DNA of 26,690 nucleotides from Bacteriovoracaceae bacterium UBA2428. GTDB taxonomy: Bacteria > Bdellovibrionota > UBA2428. Below, piece by piece: positions 14,465 to 22,869 of the stretch. The stretch covers positions 514 through 27,203 of the forward strand of contig DDRA01000124.1 in NCBI GenBank assembly GCA_002343545.1, read 5' to 3'. Made by a program: the position numbers and the translations under genes. Positions within the stretch are counted from its first letter, which is position 1. Each line of letters starts with the position of its first letter. Under the pieces are notes generated by a model. The model was given only the letters and a program-made list of their open reading frames with translations. It ran no database searches and was not told the origin of the DNA.

Positions 14465-15237
14465 CCGAGGGCGTAGTCGAGGGTCATCATCAGGACGAAG
14501 CCCAAGACGAGGCCCCAGGTCGCGCGCATTTCGCTGCCGCGGCGGTGGCACTCGGGGATGACTTCGTGGCTGATGACGAAGAGCATGGCGCCGGCCGCGA
14601 GGGCGAGTCCCCACGCGAGGAAGGCTTGCGCGATGCCCACGATGAGCGTGCCGATGAGGGCCGCGACGGGCTCGACGAAACCGCTGAAGGCGGCCACGGC
14701 GAAGGCCGTGCGCCGACGGTAGCCGAGCTCGCGCAGCGCGAGCGCGACGACAAGTCCCTCGGGCAAATCCTGGAGGCTGATGCCGAGGGCGAGCGGAAAG
14801 CCGCGCTCGCCCCCCGATCCCGCGGCGACGCCGATCGCGAAGCCTTCGGGGATGTTGTGGATGATGATGGCCATGACGAAGAGCCAAAGGCGGCTGCGGA
14901 CCTTGTCGTGCCGCTGGTCCTCGCCCTTGTAAAAATGCTCGTGCGGCACGAGGCGCTCGAGCAGGCGAATCATCAACACGCCCCCCAAAATCCCGGCCGA
15001 CACGAGCAACGCCGCCGTCCAGCGACTTTCGTAGAGCTGTCGGGCCGTCTCGAGGCCGGGGGTGATGAGCGAAAAGCCCGTCGCGGCGAGCATGACCCCG
15101 GCGCCGAAGCCGAGCAGGGTGTCGCGCGTGCGTTCAGACAAAGTCTTGGAGAAGACGGCGGGCAGCGCCCCGATCGACGTCGAGAGAAAGGCCATGCCCC
15201 CACCGATCAAGGACCAAAGAATCGGATGTTCCGTCAT
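14461..15237 (-). CDS. ZIP-family divalent metal transporter (GufA type)
   Basis: ZIP transporters move Zn2+, Fe2+ or related ions into the cytoplasm. The 258-residue product has about eight membrane segments and the two metal-site motifs: HNIPEG (127-132, TM4) and QDLPEG (156-161, TM5; GufA proteins typically have Q in place of H). HEVIPE (224-229) is a further polar segment. A His-containing loop (HEHFYKGEDQRH, about 99-110) joins TM3 and TM4. The metal is not determined. Its TAG stop lies in the arm of the palindromic repeat. There is no ribosome binding site before the ATG, but a TANNNT -10-like element lies 7 bases upstream, so the mRNA may be leaderless. Confidence 0.92.
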   Translation of the reverse strand: MTEHPILWSLIGGGMAFLSTSIGALPAVFSKTLSERTRDTLLGFGAGVMLAATGFSLITPGLETARQLYESRWTAALLVSAGILGGVLMIRLLERLVPHEHFYKGEDQRHDKVRSRLWLFVMAIIIHNIPEGFAIGVAAGSGGERGFPLALGISLQDLPEGLVVALALRELGYRRRTAFAVAAFSGFVEPVAALIGTLIVGIAQAFLAWGLALAAGAMLFVISHEVIPECHRRGSEMRATWGLVLGFVLMMTLDYALG

Positions 15238-15244
15238 AGAACTA

Positions 15245-15273
15245 ACACTACCCAGGCTTTTTGGATTTCTCGA
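15245..15273 (-). promoter_or_regulatory. Candidate leaderless promoter of the ZIP gene
   Basis: On the minus strand TCGAGA (15268-15273, 4 of 6 to -35) is 17 bases from TAGTGT (15245-15250), which ends 7 bases before the ATG at 15237. Transcription would start at about the start codon, and no Shine-Dalgarno sequence is present. Confidence 0.4.
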
Positions 15274-15317
15274 TAGGGAGCCTTCGGGATAGTCTTGGGC
15301 CCGGGAGGATTTTACGA

Positions 15318-16655
15318 ATGAAGAACTGGATTTGGGGCATCGCCCTTACGGGCCTCGCGGCCGCTTGCAGCTCGTCGCCCGAAACGCCGTCGCGCCCGAT
15401 GCGCATGGCCGACGACGGTCACGAAAACATGTCCGAGCGTTACGAGCCGGAAGTGAATTTCGAGAACGACCGCACCTATATGTCGACGAACGGCGGCGCT
15501 TGGGAAGCCACGTCGATGGCCCGCGTGCCGGCGCAAAGCCCGATCATCGTGGAAGAGCCCGCGTCCCGCACCGTCACCATCTCGCGCGACGGCGAAATCG
15601 GTCGCTTCTCGCTCGCCGTGGCCAAGGTCATGCGCTGGTCCGAGCGCGTGCCGGTGCAGCGCACCCGCATGGAACTTCGCAGTTTCGTCGAGGACGGCTA
15701 CTGCGACAGCTACCAGTGTGATTCCGAAGGCGGCCAGAGCCCGCTCTGGAACACTTTCTACTCGGCGCCGAAGGCCCAGAAGCCGGCCGCCCTCGCGGAC
15801 GCCATCCGCGGCATCGGCGTGCCGTCGGCCCAGAAGCTCGTCGACGCGGGGTACTTCCACCGCAAGCCGCGCACCTGGTCCGCGTTCGAGGACGAAGTCG
15901 AGCGCGCCGAGCGTTCGGGCGTCATTGATTCCAACGCGCGCTACGCGACGCTCACCAAGTACCGCCTCGATAACCTGATCAACCTCGGTTACACCGAGAC
16001 CGCTTGCCGCGTCGTTCAGAAGCGCTGCAAGGTCGTGGTCGAGCGTCTCGTTCCCGTGCCGTACACGGATTACGAAACCCGCGACTACTCGAAGGTCGTC
16101 GAGACGATCGTTCGCGACGTCGAGATCGTCGTTTCGGGTTCGCGTCTGCAATCGTTCGAGTCCGACGCCGCGACCGTAACGGTGGGCTGGGACCGCGACA
16201 ACGTGCGCGTGAACGCGGGTCCCTACACCCGCTACTCGACGCAGATCTCGCACGAAGGCTCGCTCGTCCGCATCGCGCTCCTCGGCGAAGAGCGGATTCC
16301 CGCGGCGCTCCCCGCTTCGGTCCTGAAGTCGGGTCTCCTCGCGCTCGGCAACCCGCCGACCCTGAAGGTCACCCTGGATCCTCGCTACGTTCCCGCGAAC
16401 GCCGGCGACGACCAAATGGTCCTCAAGTACACCCTCGAAGGTTGCAAGATGAATATTTTCGGCGGCTGCCTCGGCATGAAGGTCATGGACCAGGGCGTCG
16501 TCCCGGTCACGGGCGAGCTCGTCTCGGTGCCCATGACGAAGGCCATGAAGGGCTACAAGATGCAGGCCAAGTACTCCGTCTCGCGTCGCAACAGCGTGTT
16601 CTACACGAACGGCTACATCGCGGAACGCGAAACCGACGACATCAAGTGGAAGTAA
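15318..16655 (+). CDS. Large orphan lipoprotein with three cysteine pairs
   Basis: I do not recognise this 445-residue protein. It has a lipoprotein signal (MKNWIWGIALTGLAAAC, Cys17), a low-complexity start, and a domain with a helix-hairpin-helix-like stretch (ADAIRGIGVPSAQKLVDAGYF in part, about 160-180). A beta-rich C-terminal half follows (about 240-445). Apart from the lipid-anchored Cys, six cysteines fall in three close pairs: 129/134, 230/237 and 376/384. This suggests disulfides formed in the periplasm. The ATG has a GGGAGGA ribosome binding site 8 bases upstream. A strong terminator follows, so it appears to be a single-gene unit. It is probably anchored to the outer membrane; function is unknown. 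Confidence 0.85.
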   Translation: MKNWIWGIALTGLAAACSSSPETPSRPMRMADDGHENMSERYEPEVNFENDRTYMSTNGGAWEATSMARVPAQSPIIVEEPASRTVTISRDGEIGRFSLAVAKVMRWSERVPVQRTRMELRSFVEDGYCDSYQCDSEGGQSPLWNTFYSAPKAQKPAALADAIRGIGVPSAQKLVDAGYFHRKPRTWSAFEDEVERAERSGVIDSNARYATLTKYRLDNLINLGYTETACRVVQKRCKVVVERLVPVPYTDYETRDYSKVVETIVRDVEIVVSGSRLQSFESDAATVTVGWDRDNVRVNAGPYTRYSTQISHEGSLVRIALLGEERIPAALPASVLKSGLLALGNPPTLKVTLDPRYVPANAGDDQMVLKYTLEGCKMNIFGGCLGMKVMDQGVVPVTGELVSVPMTKAMKGYKMQAKYSVSRRNSVFYTNGYIAERETDDIKWK

Positions 16656-16695
16656 AGCTTCTGACTTGAGCGATCGGATCGGATCCGACGTGACG

Positions 16696-16729
16696 AAGCC
16701 CGGGGGCGGCGACGACCCCGGGCTTTTTT
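16696..16729 (+). terminator. Rho-independent terminator of the large lipoprotein gene
   Basis: AAGCCCGGGG (16696-16705) pairs perfectly with CCCCGGGCTT (16716-16725) and is followed by a six-T run. Confidence 0.93.
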
Positions 16730-16803
16730 CATTCCGCGGAAATGCGCGGGCGCTAGACGCTGCGCTCCTTCATTTTGACAAATCGTCGAAGTAAGTTGTC
16801 ACT

Positions 16804-17532
16804 ATGAAAATTTTACGGCTGTCTCTTTTGCTTTCGGTTACGGTTCTTTTTGTCGCCTGTGAAAATTTGGTGTCCGTTCGTTCTTCCGCGGGCGAAGGGA
16901 CTCTTCGCATTCTTGATGAGGTGTCCGTGGGGACCGAACGAGAGAACGGCACGTGGGAAGATTATTCCATCTTGAAAGACGCCGGTAATGCGGTGGTCGT
17001 TTTACTTCGACCATCGGAAGGATACAGCTTGGATGGGAGCGTGACTTTAGAGGACTGTAACGAGAAGGTCTCCGCTTCGGAGTTTACGGTTGACGTGGGC
17101 GAGAAAAAATTGAAATGGACGATGACCAACGCGATGGATGAATGCAAGGTCGTCGTCGGGCTACGAGCGGCGGAGACGGACACGGAGGACGACGAAGATC
17201 CCGTGACTGCTTCGGCGGCCTGCACGGCGCTTAATTCGCGAACCGATACCTTGAATCATTCCACTCCGAGCGTGAGCATCGCGGGGCCTTTTTCCGAAAA
17301 TGACAAGGTCAAGGTGACGGCTGTCTACAACGGAACTCACGGAGGCGGAACTCCGTATACTCTCGACGCTCGCTGGGAAGGCGGAACTTCTAACCTCGCG
17401 ATCGTAAGTTCGGCCGATGACAACGTCGTGTCGTCGGCCGTCGTGGCTCCGTCCGGCACGACTTCGCTCGTGGCGACGTGCGCCTCGAGCTGTCACTTGG
17501 GCTGGACCTTGACTTACGAGTGCGGCCTCTAA
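16804..17532 (+). CDS. Orphan lipoprotein of lower GC content
   Basis: This 242-residue protein has a lipoprotein signal (MKILRLSLLLSVTVLFVAC, Cys19) and a Thr/Ser/Gly/Asp-rich, probably beta-sandwich body with several cysteines. CASSCHLGW and YECGL are near the end, and an acidic linker (ETDTEDDEDP) is at about residue 123. I do not recognise the family. Its codons use more A/T at third positions than every neighbour, visible especially in the first 350 bases, which suggests recent acquisition or relaxed selection. It lacks a clear ribosome binding site. A TTGACA at 16775 is too close to the start to be a normal -35, and a TGACAA/TTGTCA inverted repeat spans the region just before the ATG. 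Confidence 0.75.
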   Translation: MKILRLSLLLSVTVLFVACENLVSVRSSAGEGTLRILDEVSVGTERENGTWEDYSILKDAGNAVVVLLRPSEGYSLDGSVTLEDCNEKVSASEFTVDVGEKKLKWTMTNAMDECKVVVGLRAAETDTEDDEDPVTASAACTALNSRTDTLNHSTPSVSIAGPFSENDKVKVTAVYNGTHGGGTPYTLDARWEGGTSNLAIVSSADDNVVSSAVVAPSGTTSLVATCASSCHLGWTLTYECGL

Positions 17533-17544
17533 AGGGGGCAGACG

Positions 17545-17564
17545 GCCCGCACGGTTTCGCGGGC
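17545..17564. terminator. Weak convergent terminator hairpin
   Basis: GCCCGC and GCGGGC form a 6-base-pair stem with an 8-base loop between the convergent lipoprotein and TolC-like genes. No good T-tract follows on either strand, so efficiency is doubtful. Confidence 0.4.
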
Positions 17565-17581
17565 TTACGAAAAGGCGTGGA

Positions 17582-18955
17582 CTAACGTTCGGGAGTGAAC
17601 TCGCTCCCGAGCGACTGTTCGAGTTTGGCGAGACGCAGGTTGTACTGGAAGATCGCCTCGAGGCGCGCCTTCTCGGCCATCGCGTAGGTGCCCATGGTTT
17701 CGAGGAGCGTCTTGGCGCTTTCCGCGCCGACGCCGTAGCCCGCGAGGGCGTCCTGGTAGCGACGACGGACGGACTCGCCCGCGCGATCGCGGATCGAACG
17801 GGCCGTCGCGGCCTCTTCGACGTCGCGGTAGTTCTTCTCGATTTCGGCGAGGATGGCGGGACCGAGGTGCTTGGACTTGGCTTCGGCCTGGAGGGCCTCG
17901 GCTTGCGCCATGCGCGACTTGGCCGAGCTCTCGAGGAAGCCGACGTTCCAGCGCAGGCCGACGCCCACGCCGCCGCTCAGCTCGTTGAAGGGATCCTGGA
18001 CGTAGGGGCTCGCGTAGTCGGGGCGACCCGGCGCGACGCCGTAGTTCAGGCGTCCCGCCACGAAGAGCGTCGGGCGCGAAAGACCCCGCTCCACCTCGGC
18101 GAGTCCGCGTTTGGCTTCGACCTCGCGCGCGAGCGCGGCGAGTTCGGGGCGCGTCTCGCGCGCGCCGGCTTGCAGGGTCTCGAGCGAGGGCAGCTTCACT
18201 TCGCGCGCTCGCAGGTTCGCGCGGTCCCAGCGCGGGGTCTGCTGTCCGTAGACGCCGATCTTCCACGCCATGCCGGCGCGGATCTGGGCGAGGGTCTTGT
18301 CGGCCTCGGCGAGGCGCGCGCGGGCCTCGGCCAAGAAGTCTTCCAGACGATCGCGGTCGCCCGCGGAGAGCTTGCGTCCCTTCGTCGCTTCGAGCGCGCC
18401 CTCGAGCTTGCCGACGACGTCGCGGGCGATCTCGGCGAGTTCGAAGGCGAGTTGGTAACCGAAGTAGAACTCGTGGACTTCCGTGCGCAGCTGCCAACGG
18501 TCGCGCTCGAAGAGTTTCTTTTCGGCTTCGAGTCCCGCGCGCGCGGCGCGCCGGCCGCCGTCGATGGCGCCGAAGGTGTAGATCGGTTGGATGACTTCGA
18601 GGCGCGTCGTCCAGAAGGCGCCCCAACTCGACCAATCCGTGCGCGCGGTGAGGGGGCTCTCGCCGCCGCTCACCCCCGGCAGCGGCGCGACGATCGTGTC
18701 GAGCGTGCCGCTGAACCAGCGCTTGGCGTCGGCCATGTCGGCGCGGGCCTCGGCGTAGACGAGACGCGCGCGCGCTTCGCCGAGCTGGTGGCCTTGCTCC
18801 TCGGCCGCCTTCACGAAGGCGGCGAGGTCCAGGCGCTCCGTTTCGGCGCGCTTCTCCGCGGGCGCCGACGCTTCCGGCGCGCCCACGCTCGCGAAGGAAA
18901 ACGCGGGAAGCGCCAGCGAGATCGCGGGACGGACGAAGGCAAACGGACGGCGCAC
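17582..18955 (-). CDS. TolC-family outer membrane efflux protein
   Basis: TolC-family proteins form trimeric outer-membrane channels with a long periplasmic coiled-coil tunnel for export. The product is 457 residues from a GTG start at 18955, placed 1 base after the upstream stop. The signal region is about residues 1-30, and two similar halves contain long Ala/Glu/Arg-rich helices separated by strand segments (RLEVIQPIYTFGAI; VGVGLRWNVGFL). The C-terminal GYGVGAESAKTLLETMGTYAMA and LEAIFQYNLRLAKLEQSLG are typical of the OEP repeat. An in-frame extension to 19048 overlaps the upstream gene and is unlikely. It is the last gene of the nine-gene run. No membrane-fusion protein or pump is adjacent. 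Confidence 0.87.
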   Translation of the reverse strand: MRRPFAFVRPAISLALPAFSFASVGAPEASAPAEKRAETERLDLAAFVKAAEEQGHQLGEARARLVYAEARADMADAKRWFSGTLDTIVAPLPGVSGGESPLTARTDWSSWGAFWTTRLEVIQPIYTFGAIDGGRRAARAGLEAEKKLFERDRWQLRTEVHEFYFGYQLAFELAEIARDVVGKLEGALEATKGRKLSAGDRDRLEDFLAEARARLAEADKTLAQIRAGMAWKIGVYGQQTPRWDRANLRAREVKLPSLETLQAGARETRPELAALAREVEAKRGLAEVERGLSRPTLFVAGRLNYGVAPGRPDYASPYVQDPFNELSGGVGVGLRWNVGFLESSAKSRMAQAEALQAEAKSKHLGPAILAEIEKNYRDVEEAATARSIRDRAGESVRRRYQDALAGYGVGAESAKTLLETMGTYAMAEKARLEAIFQYNLRLAKLEQSLGSEFTPER

Positions 18956-18956
18956 C

Positions 18957-19691
18957 TTAGGCGCCTTTCTGCCGACGCTTGTAGAGCAGGTAACCGAGCG
19001 CGGCGGCCACGACGATGGCCCCGAAGACCATCTTCTTCTTGTCGCCACCCGCGGGCGCGGTATCGGCCGCGGCGACCTCGCCTTCCTTCGGAGCCAGGCG
19101 GCCCTGCAGACGACCGCGCGAGCCGAGCAGCGAACCGCCGCCCGAAGACATCGCCTCGGCGAAGGCCTTGGGATCGAAGGTCAGTTCGAGACTGTCGACG
19201 AGGCCGTCCATGACGGTGGCCCACTTGGGGTAAACGCTTTCGGCGATGGAATAGGAGATGAGGCCGGCGACCTGCTCTTTGGTCGAGGCGAGGTAGCGGG
19301 TGTAGAAGCGCGGGATCTCGGCGCCGAAGGTCAGCGCGTCGGCCCACTCCTGGTCGCGGATCTTCTTGAGGCGGGCGTACTTGGTTTCGCTCTTGTACGC
19401 GTTACCGAGGAGATCGCGCATGTCGCGTGGAGCCTTGAGCGTCTCGAGGTATTTTTCGAGGGTGTCGTCGACCTCGTTGCGCGCCTTCGTGACGGCAACG
19501 AGGATGACTTCGGAACGTTCGGCGATGTTGTCGGGTTGGCAGACCCAGTCGATCTCTTCCTGGCTGCAGCTCCAGTTGGCAGGCAGCTCGAAGCGGATGA
19601 ACTGGGTCTTGAAGGTCTTGGCCTCGGCGGGGGCGAGGCCCCCGAACGCGAGCGCCAAACAAAAAGCCCCGATGCCAAGTCGCGTCTTCAT
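18957..19691 (-). CDS. Periplasmic protein with C-terminal membrane anchor
   Basis: This 244-residue protein has a signal peptide (MKTRLGIGAFCLALAFGGLAPAEA) and a folded domain (about 25-175) with two Cys residues near its start (WSCSQEEIDWVCQ). A Gly/Ser/Ala-rich linker follows, and then a C-terminal transmembrane helix flanked by Lys/Arg (KKKMVFGAIVVAAALGYLLYKRR in part). The topology is a periplasmic domain tethered by its tail. I do not recognise the family. The start codon is 5 bases after the oppA stop, with the GGGGGG between them acting as ribosome binding site. The TolC-like gene follows after 1 base. This tight placement suggests it works with that channel or with the peptide-binding protein. 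Confidence 0.8.
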   Translation of the reverse strand: MKTRLGIGAFCLALAFGGLAPAEAKTFKTQFIRFELPANWSCSQEEIDWVCQPDNIAERSEVILVAVTKARNEVDDTLEKYLETLKAPRDMRDLLGNAYKSETKYARLKKIRDQEWADALTFGAEIPRFYTRYLASTKEQVAGLISYSIAESVYPKWATVMDGLVDSLELTFDPKAFAEAMSSGGGSLLGSRGRLQGRLAPKEGEVAAADTAPAGGDKKKMVFGAIVVAAALGYLLYKRRQKGA

Positions 19692-19696
19692 CCCCC

Positions 19697-21274
19697 CTAT
19701 TTAAGCCGCAAATTCCGGAAGTAGAAATCGCCCATGTTGTTCGGACGGAAGCCTTCGACTCTACGCGCTACGAGGTGGAGGTTCGCCTCGACGAAGAGGG
19801 GAACGATCGCGATCTCGTCTTCGAGCAGGATTTTCTGGGCCTGGTCGTAGGCCTTGATGCGCTCGGCTTCGTTCTGCGAGCCCGAGGCCGTCTTCAGCAG
19901 GCCGTCGTAGGTCGCGTTGCAGAAGCCCGTGTGGTTGTTCCCCGATTGGCAGGTGAAGAGGTTCAGGAAGTTGTCCGGATCCGGGTAGTCCGCGCCCCAG
20001 CCCATGCGGAAAACGGCGGGCGGGCTCTTCTCGAGGAACTTCAGGTAGACCTTCCATTCCTGGTTTTGGATCTTCACGTCGACGCCGAGCGTGCGCTTCC
20101 ATTGGTTCTGGAGGTTTTCCGCGACGAGCTTGTTGCGCTCGCGCGTGTCGAACCAGTAGTCGATCGTGGCCGGCTTCTTGGCGATGGAATCCCAGATGGC
20201 CTTGGCTTTGACGGGGTCGTGCTTGATGCCGCGTTCGGAGTTGTACGCGATCATGCCGGGGGGAACCCACGACGACTCGGGGGTGACCATCTTCGGCAGC
20301 ACCTTGGCGACTTCGTTGCGGTCGATCGCGAGCGCGAGCGCTTCGCGGACACGACGGTCGGCGACCTGGCCGTTTTTGACGTGGAAGCCGACGTAGTAGC
20401 TACGAAGGTAGGGCGTCGAGATGAACTCGGGCATGTTCGCGAGCGTGGGGACCTGCGACGGAGGAAGGTCGCGGACGATGTCGAGCTGGCCGCCTTCGAA
20501 GAGCGTGACGGCCGTGGATTCTTCCTTCACGACGCGGAACTCGACGTTCTGCGGGGCGCCGGCGATGGCTTCGGCCTCGAAGTAGGTCGGGTTCTTCTCG
20601 AGCACGAGCTTGGAATCGTGTTCCCAGGCCTTCAGACGGTAGGCGCCGAGCGTTTGCATGTTCGCGGGTTGCGTCCACTTGTCGCCGTGCTGGGCGATGA
20701 CGTCCTTGCGGATGGGGTAGGTCACCCAGAAGCCCGGGATGTGGATCCAGTAAGCCGCCGGGACCTTGAGCGTGACGACGAGCGTTTCGGCGTCCGTCGC
20801 CTTGATGCCGACCTGACCGAAATCCTTGATCTCGCCCTTCTGGTAGCCCTCGGCGTTCACGACGTCGAAGAGGAAGTAGGAGTATTCCGAAGCCGTCGCC
20901 GGGGCGAGCAGGCGCTCCCAGCTGTCGACGAAGTGCTGGGCCACGAGCTCCTGGCCGTCCGTCCACTTGACGCCCTTGCGGAGCTTGAAGGTGTAGGTCT
21001 TGCCGTCGGGCGAGATCGTCCACGAAGCCGCGAGGCTCGGCCGGACTTTCATGTCGACGTCGTGCTCGATGAGTCCGTCTTGGATGTTCTGCAGGACTTC
21101 CTTCGAGACGTTGTCCGTCGCGAGCGTCCAGTCGAGGCTGGGCGGGTCCGTGGGCAGCCGCATGCGGATGGTCGTCGCGTCGACGCCCGCTTTCTTGGTG
21201 CAGGCACCGAGCACGCCGAGCATCGCCACGAGGGCGAGCGAAAAGGGGGATCGAATCCAGGCTTTCATCGTCAT
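19697..21274 (-). CDS. oppA: Peptide ABC transporter substrate-binding lipoprotein (OppA/DppA family)
   Basis: The protein captures oligopeptides in the periplasm and delivers them to an ABC importer. It is 525 residues with a lipoprotein signal (Cys25 in VLGAC). Family 5 solute-binding features are present: PPSLDWTLATD near residue 43, LAASWTISPDGKTYTFKLRKG in part near 80-100, DRRVREALALAIDR near 305, and MGWGADYPDPDNFLNLF near 410. This length and layout fit OppA, but DppA-like specificity cannot be excluded. It lies downstream of oppB, oppC and a methyltransferase, 14 bases after the last. No ATPase gene is present in the run. A second in-frame ATG at 21268 is equally possible. Confidence 0.92.
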   Translation of the reverse strand: MTMKAWIRSPFSLALVAMLGVLGACTKKAGVDATTIRMRLPTDPPSLDWTLATDNVSKEVLQNIQDGLIEHDVDMKVRPSLAASWTISPDGKTYTFKLRKGVKWTDGQELVAQHFVDSWERLLAPATASEYSYFLFDVVNAEGYQKGEIKDFGQVGIKATDAETLVVTLKVPAAYWIHIPGFWVTYPIRKDVIAQHGDKWTQPANMQTLGAYRLKAWEHDSKLVLEKNPTYFEAEAIAGAPQNVEFRVVKEESTAVTLFEGGQLDIVRDLPPSQVPTLANMPEFISTPYLRSYYVGFHVKNGQVADRRVREALALAIDRNEVAKVLPKMVTPESSWVPPGMIAYNSERGIKHDPVKAKAIWDSIAKKPATIDYWFDTRERNKLVAENLQNQWKRTLGVDVKIQNQEWKVYLKFLEKSPPAVFRMGWGADYPDPDNFLNLFTCQSGNNHTGFCNATYDGLLKTASGSQNEAERIKAYDQAQKILLEDEIAIVPLFVEANLHLVARRVEGFRPNNMGDFYFRNLRLK

Positions 21275-21288
21275 GGCTAAGGACCCTA

Positions 21289-22035
21289 TCAGGAGACTTT
21301 TCGACGCGCTACCACGGCAAAACTATCGTTTCGGTCCGGTACCGTTTCATGCGTTTCCCGGATCTCGAAGCCCGCGTGCTCGAGAAGCTCGACCATCTGC
21401 TCGGGACCCCACACGTGGTAGTGGATCGAGCCGGTCGAGAGCATCGCCTCGGGCGCGAGATCGGCGTATTGGGGCGCGAGACCCGGACCCACGACGCGTT
21501 CCAACCACTCCGGGAGGTGAGTGGGATCGGCGTCGTCCACCCCCGCGCGCTCGTCTTCGATCACGTGCGCGAGCGTCGTGCGTTCGCGATTCCGGTCGAA
21601 GCAACGCGCCGGGTGCGGGAGGAAAAGCAGGAGCGCGCCGCCCGGCTCCAGCACGCGATGCCATTCGCGGAGCGCGCGGAGGGGATTCGCGATGTGCTCG
21701 AGGACGTGTTCGGAGAGCACGAAGGCGAGCGAGCCCGATTCGAAAGGAAGCTTCCAGGCGTCGGCGCGCAGGCGGGCGAGCGAAGTTTGGCCGGCGTGCC
21801 CGGCGTGGGCGTCGCTCAGGTAAGTACGGCCGAGGGGCGCGATGCTCTGCGAACCGACGCCGACCTCGACGCCGCGGCCGCGCGGGGCGTGGCGCGCAAT
21901 GAGCGCGCGCGAGAAGGGCCGGCGGATCGTGTAGCGGAAGCTTTTGTAGATCGCCTTGAGCCCGTAACGGCGGAAATGCGTGCGGAAAAGCTCCCAGGCC
22001 GGCCAGCGCGGGAAGTCGTAAGCCGGCCCCTTCAA
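21289..22035 (-). CDS. Class I SAM-dependent methyltransferase
   Basis: This 248-residue protein has the Rossmann-type SAM-binding signature VEVGVGSQS (motif I, about residues 56-64). It also has the post-motif LSEHVLEHIANPLRAL (about 108-123) and EPGGALLLFLPHP (about 129-141), typical of the type-11 methyltransferase family. The substrate is unknown. The N-terminal 45 residues are basic and aromatic and could help bind a lipid or polysaccharide carrier. It lies inside the opp cluster, 9 bases after oppC and 14 bases before oppA. Its position between transporter subunits is unusual and may reflect simple operon insertion. Confidence 0.88.
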   Translation of the reverse strand: MKGPAYDFPRWPAWELFRTHFRRYGLKAIYKSFRYTIRRPFSRALIARHAPRGRGVEVGVGSQSIAPLGRTYLSDAHAGHAGQTSLARLRADAWKLPFESGSLAFVLSEHVLEHIANPLRALREWHRVLEPGGALLLFLPHPARCFDRNRERTTLAHVIEDERAGVDDADPTHLPEWLERVVGPGLAPQYADLAPEAMLSTGSIHYHVWGPEQMVELLEHAGFEIRETHETVPDRNDSFAVVARRKVS

Positions 22036-22044
22036 GCGAAGACC

Positions 22045-22869
22045 TCAGCGTCCGCGCAAGAAGGGATCCAGACGGTCGCGAAGGGCATCCCCGATGACGT
22101 TAAACGAAAGCATCGTCAGGAAAATGAGGATGCCGGGAAAAATCGTGAGGTGCGGATAGATGCGAAGGCTGCGCCAACCTTCCTCGGCCAAAATGCCCCA
22201 GCTCGGGAAGGGCGGCGGGATGCCCACGCCGAGGAAGCTCAGGAAGGCTTCGGCCAGGATGTTCGTCGGGATCTGGTAGCTAAGCTCGACGATGAGCGGG
22301 GCCACGCAATTCGGCAAGATGTGGCGCAGCACGATGCGCGGCGCGGAGAGCCCGAGCGCGGAGGCGGCCTCGACGAAGGGGCGGTGCTTGTACGAGGCGA
22401 CTTGGGCGCGCATGAGTCGCGCCGTGCCCAGCCAACCCGTGGCGACCATCGCGATGAGGATGCCCGTCATGTTGCGGCCGAAGACGAGCATGACGAGGAT
22501 GAGCACGATGAGCGAAGGCAGCGTGTAGAGGATGTCGATGAAGCGCATGAGCGCCTTGTCGATCCAGCCGCCCGCGTAACCGGCGATCGTGCCGAGCACC
22601 GTGCCCACGAGCACGGAGACGCTCGCCGTGACGAGCGCGATCATCATGCTGACGCGGGATCCGTAGAGAAGACGGCTCAGCAGATCGCGTCCGAGCGCGT
22701 CGGTGCCGAACCAGTGCTGCGCCGAGGGCGGGGCGTAGGTTTTGCCCACGTCCTGGAGGTCGAAGCCGTAGGGGGCGAGCCAAGGCGCGAGCAGCGCGAG
22801 GAGCAGGATCAACCCCACGTAGGCGACGGCCAGTCGAACGGGAACGGAAAAACTCTTGAGCGAGTTCAC
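22045..22869 (-). CDS. oppC: Peptide ABC transporter permease (OppC/DppC family)
   Basis: This is one of two inner-membrane channel subunits of the peptide importer. The 274-residue product has an N-terminal membrane helix followed by the short HWFGTDALGRDLLSRLLYGSR region (in part) that marks OppC/DppC proteins. Five further helices follow, and the ATPase-contact EAA loop EAASALGLSAPRIVLRHILP lies at about 175-194. Its ATG overlaps the oppB stop by 4 bases, showing translational coupling. Opp versus Dpp assignment is not certain. Confidence 0.93.
   Translation of the reverse strand: MNSLKSFSVPVRLAVAYVGLILLLALLAPWLAPYGFDLQDVGKTYAPPSAQHWFGTDALGRDLLSRLLYGSRVSMMIALVTASVSVLVGTVLGTIAGYAGGWIDKALMRFIDILYTLPSLIVLILVMLVFGRNMTGILIAMVATGWLGTARLMRAQVASYKHRPFVEAASALGLSAPRIVLRHILPNCVAPLIVELSYQIPTNILAEAFLSFLGVGIPPPFPSWGILAEEGWRSLRIYPHLTIFPGILIFLTMLSFNVIGDALRDRLDPFLRGR

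Noticed and set aside
16775..16780. Perfect TTGACA as a -35 element for the lipoprotein at 16804
   Set aside because: A -10 at 16-18 bases would overlap the start codon, so transcription would begin inside the gene; no alternative start fits the signal peptide.
19775..21280. 501-codon open frame opposite oppA
   Set aside because: Antisense shadow of a clear family-5 binding protein.
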